DNA of 64,000 nt from Pseudomonas sp. P5_109 (GCF_034009455.1 NZ_CP125380.1:2803501-2867500); one strand, 5' to 3'; positions 50,587-59,725 are shown, counted from the first letter of the stretch. Notes: generated from the sequence alone by a model not told the origin. Translations and numbers: made by a program.

Positions 50587-51129
50587 TTAATTCGACGTAT
50601 TTCTATTCGACGCTTGCTCTGTCAGCACTTCTTTGTCCTTCGACACAGTCTGTGAAACACCAGGACTGTTGAACTGTGCTACGACGAGACCAAGCAGCAT
50701 GATTCCCACACCCAAAAAGCGCCCAAAACTTGCTGGCTTTTCCGTCAATCCGAGCAGGCCAAAGTGGTCGAGTAGCATCGCTGCAATCATCTGACCGGCT
50801 ATTACACACAGGAGGAAACCGCTCGCTCCGACTCTTGGAAGTAGCGCTAAGGAAGTAGCCACGTAAATGGCCCCTGTCACACCACCGATCCACATCCACC
50901 ACGGGCCGCTTACTGCACTTTGGAAGTCAGGCACGGGCAAGCGCATAAGGATGACAGCTACCAATATCGCAACGACGCCGATGCTGAGCGCGACAGCGGC
51001 TCCCCATAAAGGGTGGCCAAGCATGCGTCCCAGCGTGGCGCCGCTAGCGGCTTGTACCGGAATCAGCGTGCCTGCCATGAAGGCTGTCAGTAAGGGTAGA
51101 AAAAGATAAAGGGCAGTTTTGCCTAGCAT
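50587..51129 (-). CDS. YdcZ-type DMT-superfamily transporter 1
   Basis: A 180-residue protein with five hydrophobic segments, starting at ATG 51129. The opening FLPLLTAFMAGTLIPVQAASGATLGRMLGHPLWGAA and the middle GPWWMWIGGVTGAIYVATSLALLPRVGASGF are the family's landmarks (DUF606/YdcZ). It probably exports a small metabolite. A divergent LysR gene lies 101 bp away, and a paralogue occurs at 53522-54028 (matching VGRALGHPLWGAL and WWLWIGGILGAVYVG). The last 25 residues are hydrophilic and unusual for the family. Confidence 0.85.
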   Translation of the reverse strand: MLGKTALYLFLPLLTAFMAGTLIPVQAASGATLGRMLGHPLWGAAVALSIGVVAILVAVILMRLPVPDFQSAVSGPWWMWIGGVTGAIYVATSLALLPRVGASGFLLCVIAGQMIAAMLLDHFGLLGLTEKPASFGRFLGVGIMLLGLVVAQFNSPGVSQTVSKDKEVLTEQASNRNTSN

Positions 51130-51229
51130 AAAGTTCTCCGTTAAACATGCCGATCAGCGCTCGGCGGGGGTAACAGTTCATGTGGTAAATTGATGAAAAC
51201 CACTACTTTGCGACTCGAGTATTCATTCT

Positions 51230-52135
51230 ATGGATGAACTGCGCAGGATTGACCTCAACATGCTGGTAACGCTTCATGCGTTACTGGCCGAGAAGCACGT
51301 CACGCGAGCATCAGTACGGCTGCATAAAAGCCAGCCAGCAGTCAGCCACGCGCTCGGCTTGCTCAGAGCCCATTTCGATGACCCTTTGCTCATACGGCGA
51401 AACGGGTCCATGGTTTTAACGGCGAGGGCACAAGCTCTGGCTCAGCCGCTTCAGGATGCTTTGGGCAACTTGAACTCGCTGTTGGGCGCTCCGTCATTTG
51501 AGCCATCAACGGCAAAGGGCCGTTTCAGATTGTCGCTATCGGACTATGCAGCGCGAATCCTTCTACCTCGGCTTACCCAGAAGGTTCGTCAAGAAGCTCC
51601 AGGTATTGATTTGGCTATCAGCCAGGCAAGTCGAGAAATGATGATTTCTCAGCTTTTGGATGGCGAACTCGACCTTGCATTGGGTATCTTTCCCGAGGTT
51701 CCGGATGCCATTGCGCTTCAAGATCTCTTTTTCGAAGGGTTCATCAGTCTTGCTGATAAAAAAGTGTTGCCCGCGCAGGGCGGTCTTTCACTGAACGATT
51801 GGCTAACTCGCCCACATGTAATGCTCGCGCTTCGCCCTGACGCGAATGACGAAATCGAGCAAGCGTTGGCCACCCGAGGCTTAAAGCGTCACATTGCCTT
51901 GGCTTTGCCACACTGGAGCGCTGCGGTCGAAGTACTTGCTGGTACCGATTTGATTCTTACGGTTGCCAGTCGCGCGGTAGGCCCGATGCGAAACCACAAA
52001 TCGCTACGGCAATTCGAACCGCCCATTGATATCCCCCGATTTGCCTATCAGCAGGCCTGGCATTCCAGGAAAGAGGGTGACGCCGCACATCGCTGGTTGC
52101 GCGAGGCAGTCTTCAAATGCTCTCAGCCAGGCTGA
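51230..52135 (+). CDS. LysR-family regulator (NodD-like branch)
   Basis: A 301-residue regulator starting at ATG 51230. The N-terminal MDELRRIDLNMLVTLHALLA and helix-turn-helix VTRASVRLHKSQPAVSHALGLLR (residues 24-46) are of the NodD/PcpR-like branch. The effector domain has LPRLTQKVRQEAPGIDLAI and QLLDGELDLALGIFPEVPD. It is divergent from YdcZ transporter 1 with a 100-bp gap, the usual layout for control of that gene. Base composition here is less GC-rich than around, hinting at more recent acquisition. Confidence 0.88.
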   Translation: MDELRRIDLNMLVTLHALLAEKHVTRASVRLHKSQPAVSHALGLLRAHFDDPLLIRRNGSMVLTARAQALAQPLQDALGNLNSLLGAPSFEPSTAKGRFRLSLSDYAARILLPRLTQKVRQEAPGIDLAISQASREMMISQLLDGELDLALGIFPEVPDAIALQDLFFEGFISLADKKVLPAQGGLSLNDWLTRPHVMLALRPDANDEIEQALATRGLKRHIALALPHWSAAVEVLAGTDLILTVASRAVGPMRNHKSLRQFEPPIDIPRFAYQQAWHSRKEGDAAHRWLREAVFKCSQPG

Positions 52136-52213
52136 CGTCAAACCAGAGCAGCCAAGCTGTGCTCCATCACGACTAACTCGATAGTTACTTGCCCGTCTAC
52201 CTGACGAATTTCA

Positions 52214-52630
52214 TCAGGATTGCAGAGCAGGGCCTTTCAACTCGATTTGATTATCATCAGGGTCATTCAGGTAAATCGACAAGCCTGTTCCCTCTGCTCC
52301 ATAGCGCATCACTGCCTTTTCAGCAGATACACCGGCATCAGCCAAGTGGCGGAGAATGGCTTGTTCATCAAACGGCTCAACCCGAAGGCAAAAGTGATCG
52401 ACGTTGTGTCTTTGCTTACCCGCCGGCTGACCACCCTGACGACCGATCGGCCCTTTCACATCAACCAGGTCAATCATGGATGTCCCTGCGCTCAGATGAA
52501 TCATGCCAAGGTCGTCACGGCGCTTTTTGACATCACATCCAAGTATAGATGTGTAGAAAGCCAGGCTGTGCTCGATGTTCTGTACCCGTAAAACAACATG
52601 GTCTATACGTTGAATTGAAAAACTGCGCAT
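52214..52630 (-). CDS. VOC-superfamily (glyoxalase-fold) protein
   Basis: A 138-residue protein starting at ATG 52630 (MRSFSIQRIDHVVLRV). Metal ligands of the vicinal-oxygen-chelate fold can be placed: His11 in RIDHVVLR, His in RHNVDHFCLRV, and Glu in DDNQIELKG near the end, with the intervening FYTSILGCDVK and GLSIYLNDPDDN strands. Such proteins act as dioxygenases, lyases or resistance factors. It lies in the minus-strand run between the two YdcZ-type transporters. Confidence 0.85.
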   Translation of the reverse strand: MRSFSIQRIDHVVLRVQNIEHSLAFYTSILGCDVKKRRDDLGMIHLSAGTSMIDLVDVKGPIGRQGGQPAGKQRHNVDHFCLRVEPFDEQAILRHLADAGVSAEKAVMRYGAEGTGLSIYLNDPDDNQIELKGPALQS

Positions 52631-52727
52631 AACGATCCTCCTGTCGGAATCACTTACTTGAGTCCCCATCCAAATTTCCGATCTTTAGATGGGAGCTCTC
52701 CACGATGCGTGCGCCAAGCTCGACGAC

Positions 52728-53450
52728 TTAGCTGATCTTGGAAAACAGTTGAGGCACTTCACCCGAGAAGTCGACCCAAGGATTGGTATCGAGCAACTCG
52801 GCATGCGGCACGCTTGATTCATCGAAGCGAATAGTGAAGCTTTCCGGCCCATGGGCATAAGCCACAATTACGCCCTGGTGCGGATCCATGTAGCCGGCGT
52901 GCATGCCAAAGCCTGGATAGCTGAGGCGCACCGCAGGCCCTTGAGGATTGATCTCATGCACGGTCAAGCGCGCAAGGACGCCATCCGGCAGTACAAACAT
53001 CCAGGTGAAAGCACCACCGGATACAACCGTCATCACCTCATCAATGCCCGCGCCATTGTCCGAAGTGTTTACATGAAGACGCCCATAACGATTCAGAGCC
53101 CAAGTCCGCATCTCTGGGGTCATGGCTTTCATGTCGTAAACTTTTGGATAGGGCGCTGTATCTCCCTCGCGGGTACCCAGGTAACCACCACGGTGTACCT
53201 CAGGAGTGCGGCCTGCGAGGTGGATTTGCTCCAACAATTCAGCGCGGTTGAGACTGAATATCGAAAGCAGCTTGTTTTGATCTTCTTCGCTGATGGCGTC
53301 AACCAGCGATGCTTTGAGTATCGGCTTGGCTTCTTCGGGTATCGAGACAGTGCTGGCGCGCACACCTACGCTGCGCAATACAGCGTTGACGCTGTCGATA
53401 CCTTCAACATCGGAACGGCCATCGCTGAACTGAAGTTTTACGAAGTTCAT
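52728..53450 (-). CDS. Uncharacterised protein, 240 residues
   Basis: A clear gene by codon use and spacing, starting at ATG 53450, but no family is recognised. The protein is soluble, without signal peptide or membrane segment. Residues 1-80 look helical (SVNAVLRSVGVRASTVSIPEEAKP). The rest is mostly beta, with HVNTSDNGAGIDEVMTVVSG, GAFTWMFVLPDGVLARLTVHEI and YPGFGMHAGYMDPHQG, which could be a small barrel or cupin-like fold; this is only an impression. It lies 71 bp from YdcZ transporter 2 on the same strand and 97 bp from the VOC gene, so the three may form an operon. Confidence 0.75.
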   Translation of the reverse strand: MNFVKLQFSDGRSDVEGIDSVNAVLRSVGVRASTVSIPEEAKPILKASLVDAISEEDQNKLLSIFSLNRAELLEQIHLAGRTPEVHRGGYLGTREGDTAPYPKVYDMKAMTPEMRTWALNRYGRLHVNTSDNGAGIDEVMTVVSGGAFTWMFVLPDGVLARLTVHEINPQGPAVRLSYPGFGMHAGYMDPHQGVIVAYAHGPESFTIRFDESSVPHAELLDTNPWVDFSGEVPQLFSKIS

Positions 53451-53521
53451 CTTTGTTTCTCCTATCGTGAGTCAGAAAGTTGCGGTTGCGTTGCGGGTTT
53501 TCATATAACGGGTAAGGCGGG

Positions 53522-54028
53522 TTACTTGCTGATTTGGGTAGCGCTGTTCTCAACCGTTGGCGTGCCGATGCCCTGGACTAGCAACACACCACCAAAGATG
53601 AGCACGACGCCTGCCACTCGAGTGAAAGTGATCGGTTTGTTGGGGAGTCCCATCAGTCCGTAATGGTCAACCAGGACTGAAGCCAAAATTTGTCCCGCTA
53701 CGACGAGCAGTAGAAAACCGCTAGCCCCTAGCTGGGGAGTGATGGCAGTTGCGCTGCCTACGTACACGGCGCCCAAAATGCCACCGATCCATAACCACCA
53801 GGATCCCTGCAAAGCCTTGCCAACATCAGGCGCAGATACACGTAGGACCAACAGCGCAATCACCACCACAACGGCACTGACGAACAGCGAAGTTAACGCC
53901 CCCCAGAGCGGGTGCCCTAACGCTCGGCCGACGGCTGCATTGCTGGCAGCCTGGAAGGGCAGGACTGCACCTGCCAGCAACGCGGTACCCACCGGGATTA
54001 GTGCGAGAGCTACTGCCTTACTGAACAT
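53522..54028 (-). CDS. YdcZ-type DMT-superfamily transporter 2
   Basis: A 168-residue protein starting at ATG 54028 (MFSKAVALALIPVGTALL), preceded by AAAGGGGAATGCC; upstream codons are not needed. Five hydrophobic segments and the landmarks VLPFQAASNAAVGRALGHPLWG and GSWWLWIGGILGAVYVGSATAI match transporter 1 closely. The two genes bracket a LysR, a VOC gene and the uncharacterised gene, as if the exporter had duplicated with its surroundings. The exported compound is unknown. Confidence 0.85.
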   Translation of the reverse strand: MFSKAVALALIPVGTALLAGAVLPFQAASNAAVGRALGHPLWGALTSLFVSAVVVVIALLVLRVSAPDVGKALQGSWWLWIGGILGAVYVGSATAITPQLGASGFLLLVVAGQILASVLVDHYGLMGLPNKPITFTRVAGVVLIFGGVLLVQGIGTPTVENSATQISK

Positions 54029-54370
54029 GGCATTCCCCTTTGGAGATGACTGGTTTCGATGGGCAAATATTCTCCAATCCACAGGGGTTATGGAAATCAC
54101 ATGTTTGCACATGCATTATTCATTTGATGGATATCTTGGAGGGGCGAGGCTGTGTAGCTCAGCTGCGCTCAGTCGACTTAACGGGATCGAAATTCGACTT
54201 TTACTTTCAGGGAGCGAAATGGGTACTGAGTATTCGCCGCACGCTTTAGTTGAACTGAAGTGTCCGGCTTTAAAAATCATCCATTGATGTGCGAACCGTC
54301 AGCCAGTGAGATAGGCACTGCAGAAAGTACTCTGCCATCCGATGACAACAAGAGAAAAGGTCCGCACTCC
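54029..54370. other. Intergenic region between divergent genes
   Basis: Promoters for YdcZ transporter 2 (minus) and the secreted hydrolase (plus) must lie here. Short frames exist but none has a ribosome binding site or recognisable product. Confidence 0.4.
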
Positions 54371-55279
54371 ATGCACAAGTTCGTAAAAGCCCTGACCCTG
54401 TATTCCTTCACCATCCTTTGCGTCCCATTCGCCACTCAGGCACAGGAAACCTCCACGGGGCAAACCCCGGCCTTTGTGGTGCATAAGTTAACGGACTTCC
54501 TCTACGCCATCGGCGAGCCCAACTACTACCAGAAGAACTATTCGTACTTGTTGGTGGGGACGGATCGGGCGCTGATGTTTGATTCGGGCGCGAACCAGAA
54601 AGAAGACATCACTTCGGTGGTGCGCAATATCACGGACAAGCCGCTCTCGTTGCTGCCTTCACACCTGCACTTCGATCACCTTGGCGGCTTGCACAACTTT
54701 CAGAGCATCTACCTGGTGGATATGCCCTTCACTCGTCAGTTCAAGGGCAAAGATGACTTCTACCGTGTTCCCGAGCCGGTTTACCTGGGCAACATAGATC
54801 ATATGGTGGTGCCGCCCTTCAAGGTGGCGCGACTGATTAAGCCCGACGAGACGATCGACCTGGGCGGCCTCAAGGTGCGCCTGATCAGCGTACCCGGTCA
54901 CACGCAGGATGAAGTGGCGCTCTTCGATGAAACGCACAACATCCTTCTGGCGGGGGACCACGTCTATCCGTCCTGGCTCTTGGCGGGGAACCTGAAGGAC
55001 TACGTCGCTTCTCTCGATGCCACGCTGAAGGTGATCAATGAGCAGACCGCCATCTATGGCGCTCACGCTGACGAGGACCCAACCAGGGTGCCAGCCATGA
55101 CATACGCCGACGTGCGGGCGATCCGCGACAAGATGGTCCTGATCCATGCCGGGCGAGCCAAGGGTGAAGCCTTCAGCGATCCGGAACTGATCAAGAGTTC
55201 CGAGCTTTATAAGGTGGAGAAGGACATCAGCATTCTTACCAACATCCAGTTCACTGATGGTCGTGTCTACGGTTACTGA
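54371..55279 (+). CDS. Exported metallo-beta-lactamase-fold hydrolase
   Basis: A 302-residue protein starting at ATG 54371 (MHKFVKALTLYSFTILCV); the longer frame to 54260 would hide the signal peptide. Cleavage is likely after TQAQ/AQ near residue 22. The zinc motif is LPSHLHFDHLGGLHNF (HxHxDH), with further ligands in SVPGHTQDEVALF and LAGDHVYPSW and the late GAHADED. The fold serves lactonases, beta-lactamases and many esterases. A second MBL-fold gene occurs at 58889 in the ABC operon, not closely similar. The substrate is unknown. Confidence 0.88.
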   Translation: MHKFVKALTLYSFTILCVPFATQAQETSTGQTPAFVVHKLTDFLYAIGEPNYYQKNYSYLLVGTDRALMFDSGANQKEDITSVVRNITDKPLSLLPSHLHFDHLGGLHNFQSIYLVDMPFTRQFKGKDDFYRVPEPVYLGNIDHMVVPPFKVARLIKPDETIDLGGLKVRLISVPGHTQDEVALFDETHNILLAGDHVYPSWLLAGNLKDYVASLDATLKVINEQTAIYGAHADEDPTRVPAMTYADVRAIRDKMVLIHAGRAKGEAFSDPELIKSSELYKVEKDISILTNIQFTDGRVYGY

Positions 55280-55305
55280 TCGGGCTGCCCTGCCTTAGAG
55301 AGTAA

Positions 55306-55484
55306 TCAGTCGATGAACGCCGGGATTTCCGGGCGTTCGCGCGTTCCTTTGGAACAGGCAACATAGTAATTGTGCACCGCCGGCGCCGAGATCGGCAGCG
55401 GACGCACTAATCGTCCTTCATCGAGATCGCAGGCGGAGACGACTTCATCGCTCAGCGCCACGCCGAAGCCGTCACGCTGTCGCA
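55306..55484 (-). pseudogene. Truncated LysR C-terminal fragment
   Basis: On the minus strand this codes DGFGVALSDEVVSACDLDEG, RLVRPLPISAPAVHNYYVAC and SKGTRERPEIPAFID then stop, with no start. It matches the corresponding part of the intact LysR protein just upstream (DGYGVALSDEVVSARDLDEG, RLVQPLALAVPALQNYYCVC). Half of a REP sequence (GAGCCGGCTTCCTAC) abuts its 5' end at 55485. The fragment is a remnant of a duplicate or of an older regulator gene. Confidence 0.8.
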
Positions 55485-55510
55485 TGAGCCGGCTTCCTAC
55501 GAAAAGCTAT

Positions 55511-56416
55511 TTACACCTGGGGCGTAACAGGTAGTTGCGATTGCGCAATCAACCACTCGATGAAATTGCTCACTTCCTCACGATCGCGATTACCTTCGCT
55601 GCACACGCAGTAATAGTTCTGCAAAGCTGGCACGGCAAGGGCGAGAGGCTGTACCAGTCGGCCTTCATCCAGATCGCGGGCGGACACAACCTCGTCGCTG
55701 AGTGCCACGCCATACCCATCGCGAGCAGCTTGCAGAACCATGCCGAAATCATCGAAGTAAATATCCGAGTCACTCGATTGCCCAAAGCGTGCCTCGGACA
55801 GCCAGCGTCGCCACTGCGCGCCATCGTCTTCATGAAGCAAACGATAATGAGCCAGGTCGGACACGCTTCGAATGGCCTTGGGGCCGCGCAATAGTTGGGG
55901 GCTACATACCGGTGTCATGCGGATCCCGTGCAGTAATCGCCACCAGAAGCCAGGCCAGGGAGGGACGCCGTAAATCACGGCCAGATCGGCCCGCCGCCAA
56001 TCGACTGTATTGAAGTAACTTGCGGTGATGACATTCAACTTGATGTGCGGATTGTCATCCATGAACGCGAAAAGCCGCGTGGCAAGCCAAGTTACGCCAT
56101 GCACGCTGGGGATAGAAAGCGTCAGTTCGATTTTCTGCCGTTCTCCCTGACGTTCACTGGATAGCTGGCGCACCCCATCTTGGATTTCGCAAATCGCGTT
56201 GGCTACCCGATGTTGCAACAGGCGGCCATTGTCGGTCAGGACCAGTCGTCGACCTTGCTTCTCGAATAATTCCTTACCCAGACCGCTTTGCAGAACCCGA
56301 AGCTGCTGACTGATTGCGCCCGTGGTGACATGTAACTCCACCGCCGCCGCGGCAATGTTGCCCAGTCGTGCGACACATTCGAATACCCGAAAACTATGGA
56401 GAGGTGGGAGTGCCAT
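55511..56416 (-). CDS. LysR-family regulator (GcvA-like)
   Basis: A 301-residue regulator; ATG 56416 (MALPPLHSFRVFECVARLG) is preferred over a GTG two codons upstream. The helix-turn-helix is NIAAAAVELHVTTGAISQQLRVLQ. The effector domain contains FGMVLQAARDGYGVALSDEVV and ends in IEWLIAQSQL. The GcvA group has exactly this opening. It is divergent from the ABC/MBL operon at 56554, which it probably controls; the intergenic region of 137 bp is AT-rich. Confidence 0.88.
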   Translation of the reverse strand: MALPPLHSFRVFECVARLGNIAAAAVELHVTTGAISQQLRVLQSGLGKELFEKQGRRLVLTDNGRLLQHRVANAICEIQDGVRQLSSERQGERQKIELTLSIPSVHGVTWLATRLFAFMDDNPHIKLNVITASYFNTVDWRRADLAVIYGVPPWPGFWWRLLHGIRMTPVCSPQLLRGPKAIRSVSDLAHYRLLHEDDGAQWRRWLSEARFGQSSDSDIYFDDFGMVLQAARDGYGVALSDEVVSARDLDEGRLVQPLALAVPALQNYYCVCSEGNRDREEVSNFIEWLIAQSQLPVTPQV

Positions 56417-56553
56417 CGTCACGCCTATATTTCAGTTTTTCTAAAGAATAACCCTATAAAAAGTTTAGCTTGTTTGCCTTCTTTGTCGCCAGCACCATTG
56501 CCCTGCGTTACCGCATTCCTCCTCTAAACCACCAAAACAACAAGAGAAATGTC

Positions 56554-57381
56554 ATGAACCAAGTAGCCGCAATTTTTCTGGGTTTGGGTATGGGTATGGC
56601 CAGCAGCTTGGCCGTTGCAGCTGATATGAGTAGCACGAAACCTTCGTTCGCTCAGGGCGACACATTAAAAGTCTGTACGGCCGGCGAGTTTCCACCGATG
56701 GAGTTCTACGCCAAGCCAGGCGACACCCAGATGGTTGGTTTTGAGGTGGATGTCATGGCTGCGCTGGCCAAACACTGGGGCGTAAAACTCCAGTTGGTTG
56801 TGGGCGATTTCAAAGGTTTGTTGCCGTCTCTCGACTCAGAACGTTGTGATGTTGTTGCCAGCGGCATGACCCTTACTAGCGAACGCTTGAAGCGCTACGA
56901 CGGTGTTGGCTATTTCAAATCGTCCAAGGTCATGGTGACGTCGGCACAGGATGAGCAAACCCGCAAACCGGAAGATCTGAGCGGCAAGGTGATCGCTATC
57001 GAGGCGGGCACCACCTACGAAGACACGGTAAAGGCTCTCAACAAACAGCTGATAGAAAGCGGTCGTAAGCCCATCAGCATGCAGACGTACCCGTCGGCTT
57101 CGGCGGTTATCCAGCAAGTTCTCGTAGGGCGAGTAACGGCGACGATCACCCAGGATACAACGGCGGCTTATCGCAGTACCCAGGTACCTGGGAGACTGCA
57201 GATTACCTATACCTATCCCGACACTGACCTGTTTGGACTTTACCTGCGCAAGAACACTGCCGATTTGCAAAAACTCAACGATGCGTTGGGTGCCTTGCAG
57301 CAAAGTGGTGAGCTGAAAACGCTGCTCGCCAAGTGGAATCTGCCGACCCAGTCGACAGACGTCCAATTGGCTCAGCAGTAA
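56554..57381 (+). CDS. Amino-acid-type periplasmic binding protein
   Basis: A 275-residue exported protein starting at ATG 56554 (MNQVAAIFLGLGMGM), cleaved near LAVAA. The mature chain has TLKVCTAGEFPPMEFY, VGFEVDVMAALAKHWGVK and DVVASGMTLTSERLKRYD, the landmarks of family 3 solute-binding proteins (glutamine/histidine/opine type). The later GTTYEDTVKALNKQL and TITQDTTAAYRS are typical. It opens the operon of binding protein, permease, ATPase and MBL-fold protein. The ligand is an amino acid or related compound, not further defined. Confidence 0.9.
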   Translation: MNQVAAIFLGLGMGMASSLAVAADMSSTKPSFAQGDTLKVCTAGEFPPMEFYAKPGDTQMVGFEVDVMAALAKHWGVKLQLVVGDFKGLLPSLDSERCDVVASGMTLTSERLKRYDGVGYFKSSKVMVTSAQDEQTRKPEDLSGKVIAIEAGTTYEDTVKALNKQLIESGRKPISMQTYPSASAVIQQVLVGRVTATITQDTTAAYRSTQVPGRLQITYTYPDTDLFGLYLRKNTADLQKLNDALGALQQSGELKTLLAKWNLPTQSTDVQLAQQ

Positions 57382-57392
57382 GGGTGAGCGTC

Positions 57393-58073
57393 ATGGTGTT
57401 TGATTCTTCGTTATTCCTGGACGCCGTATTCGGCTGGCCGCTGGCTAAAGGGGCGCTGCTGACCCTGGTGTTGTCGGTTGGCGTGATGGCGTTGTCGATG
57501 GGCGTTTCGCTGTTCACCGGCTCCTGTGCAACTTCGTCGCGGCGCGGCGTGCGCTGGTCGATGGCCAGTTATGTGTGGTTGTTCCGTGGTGCTCCGGCGT
57601 TGCTGGTCTTGCTGTTTATCTGGAATGGGCTACCGCAACTGTTCCCCAGTTTTCGTGGCGGCTGGTTCACGCCTTTTCTGGCGGCGTTCATTGCTCTGTC
57701 GCTGATACAGATCGCCTATCTGACCGAGATATTTCGCAGTGCATTTGCTGCGGTGAGCAGCGGCCAGCGCGAAGGCGCAGCGGCATTGGGTCTGCATCGA
57801 TGGCAAGTGTTCATGCTGGTGGTGTTGCCGCAAGCCTTACGTATTGCGCTACCCGCTTTGGTTAACGAGTTCATCTCACTGCTCAAGGCGACTTCTCTGG
57901 CGACCATCATCTCTTTGAATGAATTGATGACCACCACTCAGTTTGCAATTGCCACGAGCTTTCAGTTTATGGAGTGGTACAGCGCCGCGCTGGTTTACTA
58001 CATGTTGCTGGTCTCGGTATTGACGGGCTTGCAGATGCGCGTCGAACGCGTTCTTTCCAATGGCTACCGCTAA
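57393..58073 (+). CDS. Amino-acid-type ABC permease
   Basis: A 226-residue permease starting at ATG 57393, 11 bp after the binding-protein stop. Hydrophobic segments include GALLTLVLSVGVMALSMGVS and FLAAFIALSLIQIAYLTEIF. The family coupling segment is SSGQREGAAALGLHRWQVFMLVVLPQALRIALPAL. Only one permease gene is present, so the channel is probably a homodimer, which is normal for some members. It is linked to the ATPase gene downstream by 30 bp. Confidence 0.9.
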   Translation: MVFDSSLFLDAVFGWPLAKGALLTLVLSVGVMALSMGVSLFTGSCATSSRRGVRWSMASYVWLFRGAPALLVLLFIWNGLPQLFPSFRGGWFTPFLAAFIALSLIQIAYLTEIFRSAFAAVSSGQREGAAALGLHRWQVFMLVVLPQALRIALPALVNEFISLLKATSLATIISLNELMTTTQFAIATSFQFMEWYSAALVYYMLLVSVLTGLQMRVERVLSNGYR

Positions 58074-58103
58074 GGGCGGCTTTTCGGCAAAACAGGAGAC
58101 ACC

Positions 58104-58880
58104 ATGAAACTGTCCATTGATACGCCAGTCGAGCTTGCCAAGATTCAGCCAACTGCGGTGGAAATTCGGGGGCTTGGCAAATGGTACGGGGCGTTCCAGG
58201 TACTGAAAAATATTGATCTGGATGTCCAGCAGGGCGAACGGGTAGTCATTTGCGGGCCCTCCGGTTCCGGCAAGTCCAGCCTGATTCGCTGCATCAATCG
58301 CCTGGAGGAACACCAGGAAGGACGCATCGTCGTCGACGGTGTGGAGCTTACCGGCCAGCTCAAACGCATCGATCGGGTGCGTAGCGAAGTGGGTATGGTG
58401 TTTCAGCACTTCAATCTATTCCCCCACCTCACCATTCTTGAGAACTGCACACTGGCGCCACGCTGGGTACGCAAGATGCCTCGTCGAGAAGCAGAGGAAC
58501 TGGCCATGCATTACCTGGAGCGGGTACGCATCCCGGACAAAGCCCAGTGCTATCCAGCCAAACTCTCGGGTGGCCAACAGCAGCGAGTCGCCATTGCACG
58601 AGCCTTGTGCATGAATCCCAGGGTGATGCTGTTCGATGAACCGACCTCGGCGCTGGACCCGGAGATGATCAAAGAGGTGCTCGACACCATGGTTCAACTG
58701 GCGGAAGAAGGGATGACCATGGTGTGTGTTACCCACGAAATGGGCTTTGCTCGCAAGGTGGCTGACAAGGTTGTCTTCATGGACGCAGGTCAAATTGTCG
58801 AGTGCGGTTCGCCTGATCAAATATTTACCCAGCCAAGCCACGAACGAACCCAGCGCTTTCTTGGCCAGCTTCTGCATTGA
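58104..58880 (+). CDS. Amino-acid-type ABC ATPase
   Basis: A 258-residue ATPase starting at ATG 58104, preceded by ACAGGAGACACC. Walker A is [19 protein letters not shown], the signature is [16 protein letters not shown], Walker B is [16 protein letters not shown], and the H-loop [13 protein letters not shown]. The RCINRLE and EMGFAR elements define the polar amino-acid group (GlnQ/HisP-like). It energises the permease encoded upstream. The MBL-fold gene begins 8 bp after its stop. Confidence 0.92.
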   Translation: MKLSIDTPVELAKIQPTAVEIRGLGKWYGAFQVLKNIDLDVQQGERVVICGPSGSGKSSLIRCINRLEEHQEGRIVVDGVELTGQLKRIDRVRSEVGMVFQHFNLFPHLTILENCTLAPRWVRKMPRREAEELAMHYLERVRIPDKAQCYPAKLSGGQQQRVAIARALCMNPRVMLFDEPTSALDPEMIKEVLDTMVQLAEEGMTMVCVTHEMGFARKVADKVVFMDAGQIVECGSPDQIFTQPSHERTQRFLGQLLH

Positions 58881-58888
58881 GGTGCCCC

Positions 58889-59620
58889 ATGAGGGATGAA
58901 TGGTACCAAAGGCAGGATCTGGGCAATGGCATTACGCGCTTGAGCGAGCCTCATGTGCACCGCTACTTTGCCGCTAACCTCTTTCACGTGCGAGGGCGCG
59001 ATGCCGATCTGGTGATTGATTTCGGCATGGGGTTGGTTCCGTTACGACCGGCCCTGGCTCTGGAAGAAGGTAAGCGGCTTGTTGCGGTGGCGACCCATAT
59101 TCATGCTGACCATGTTGGCGGTTTCCATGAGTTCGAAACACGACTTGGGCATCCGGCTGAGGCGGAAGACTTTGCCTGCATGGTTGATCAGGACACCTTG
59201 GCCCATGTGTTTCGCAGCTTGCCGGGCGCAGTGGAGCAATCACCGTGCCTGAACTGGTCGCCGGAGCACTACTGCATCAGGCCGGCTCCATTGACTCAGA
59301 CCGTGGAGGAGGGTGACATCATCGATCTGGGAGACAAACAGCTACGGGTACTTCATTTACCCGGTCACTCTCGTGGTTCGATTGGCCTGTTCGACGAATC
59401 GGCAGGTGTGCTTTTCAGTGGTGACGTCATTTATATCGGTGGTTTGGTCGATAACCTGCCTTGCTCGAACCAGACTCTTTACCGTCAGACGATGCAACGT
59501 TTGATCGATCTGGAGGTGCAGTGCATTCACGGAGGACATGGCGCAGCCATGTCCTCAGAGCAGATGAAAGCTATTGCGAGGCAATATCTTCACGGCACAT
59601 CAGCCAAGGCAACGATCTGA
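58889..59620 (+). CDS. Metallo-beta-lactamase-fold hydrolase (cytosolic)
   Basis: A 243-residue protein starting at ATG 58889 (MRDEWYQRQDLGNGITRL), with GAGGTG just upstream; a TTG at 58877 is less likely. The zinc-binding motif is ATHIHADHVGGFHEF (HxHxDH), with LHLPGHSRGSIGLFDE, LFSGDVIYIGG and the final HGGHG. There is no signal peptide. It is the fourth gene of the amino-acid-type ABC operon, so the imported compound probably carries a bond (lactone, amide, thioester) opened by this enzyme. Confidence 0.88.
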   Translation: MRDEWYQRQDLGNGITRLSEPHVHRYFAANLFHVRGRDADLVIDFGMGLVPLRPALALEEGKRLVAVATHIHADHVGGFHEFETRLGHPAEAEDFACMVDQDTLAHVFRSLPGAVEQSPCLNWSPEHYCIRPAPLTQTVEEGDIIDLGDKQLRVLHLPGHSRGSIGLFDESAGVLFSGDVIYIGGLVDNLPCSNQTLYRQTMQRLIDLEVQCIHGGHGAAMSSEQMKAIARQYLHGTSAKATI

Positions 59621-59725
59621 TCGGGCGGGTTATCGAATAGAGTGTTATATCCGTCTGGAGCAACGTTTCACCGTAAACGATTGCCCCCTTTTGGCCATTG
59701 CTGCCGTTGATGAAGGGCAGCTTCT

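Noticed and set aside
54040..54249. 69-codon frame between YdcZ transporter 2 and the secreted hydrolase
   Set aside because: No ribosome binding site, no homology pattern, and it lies in a divergent promoter region.
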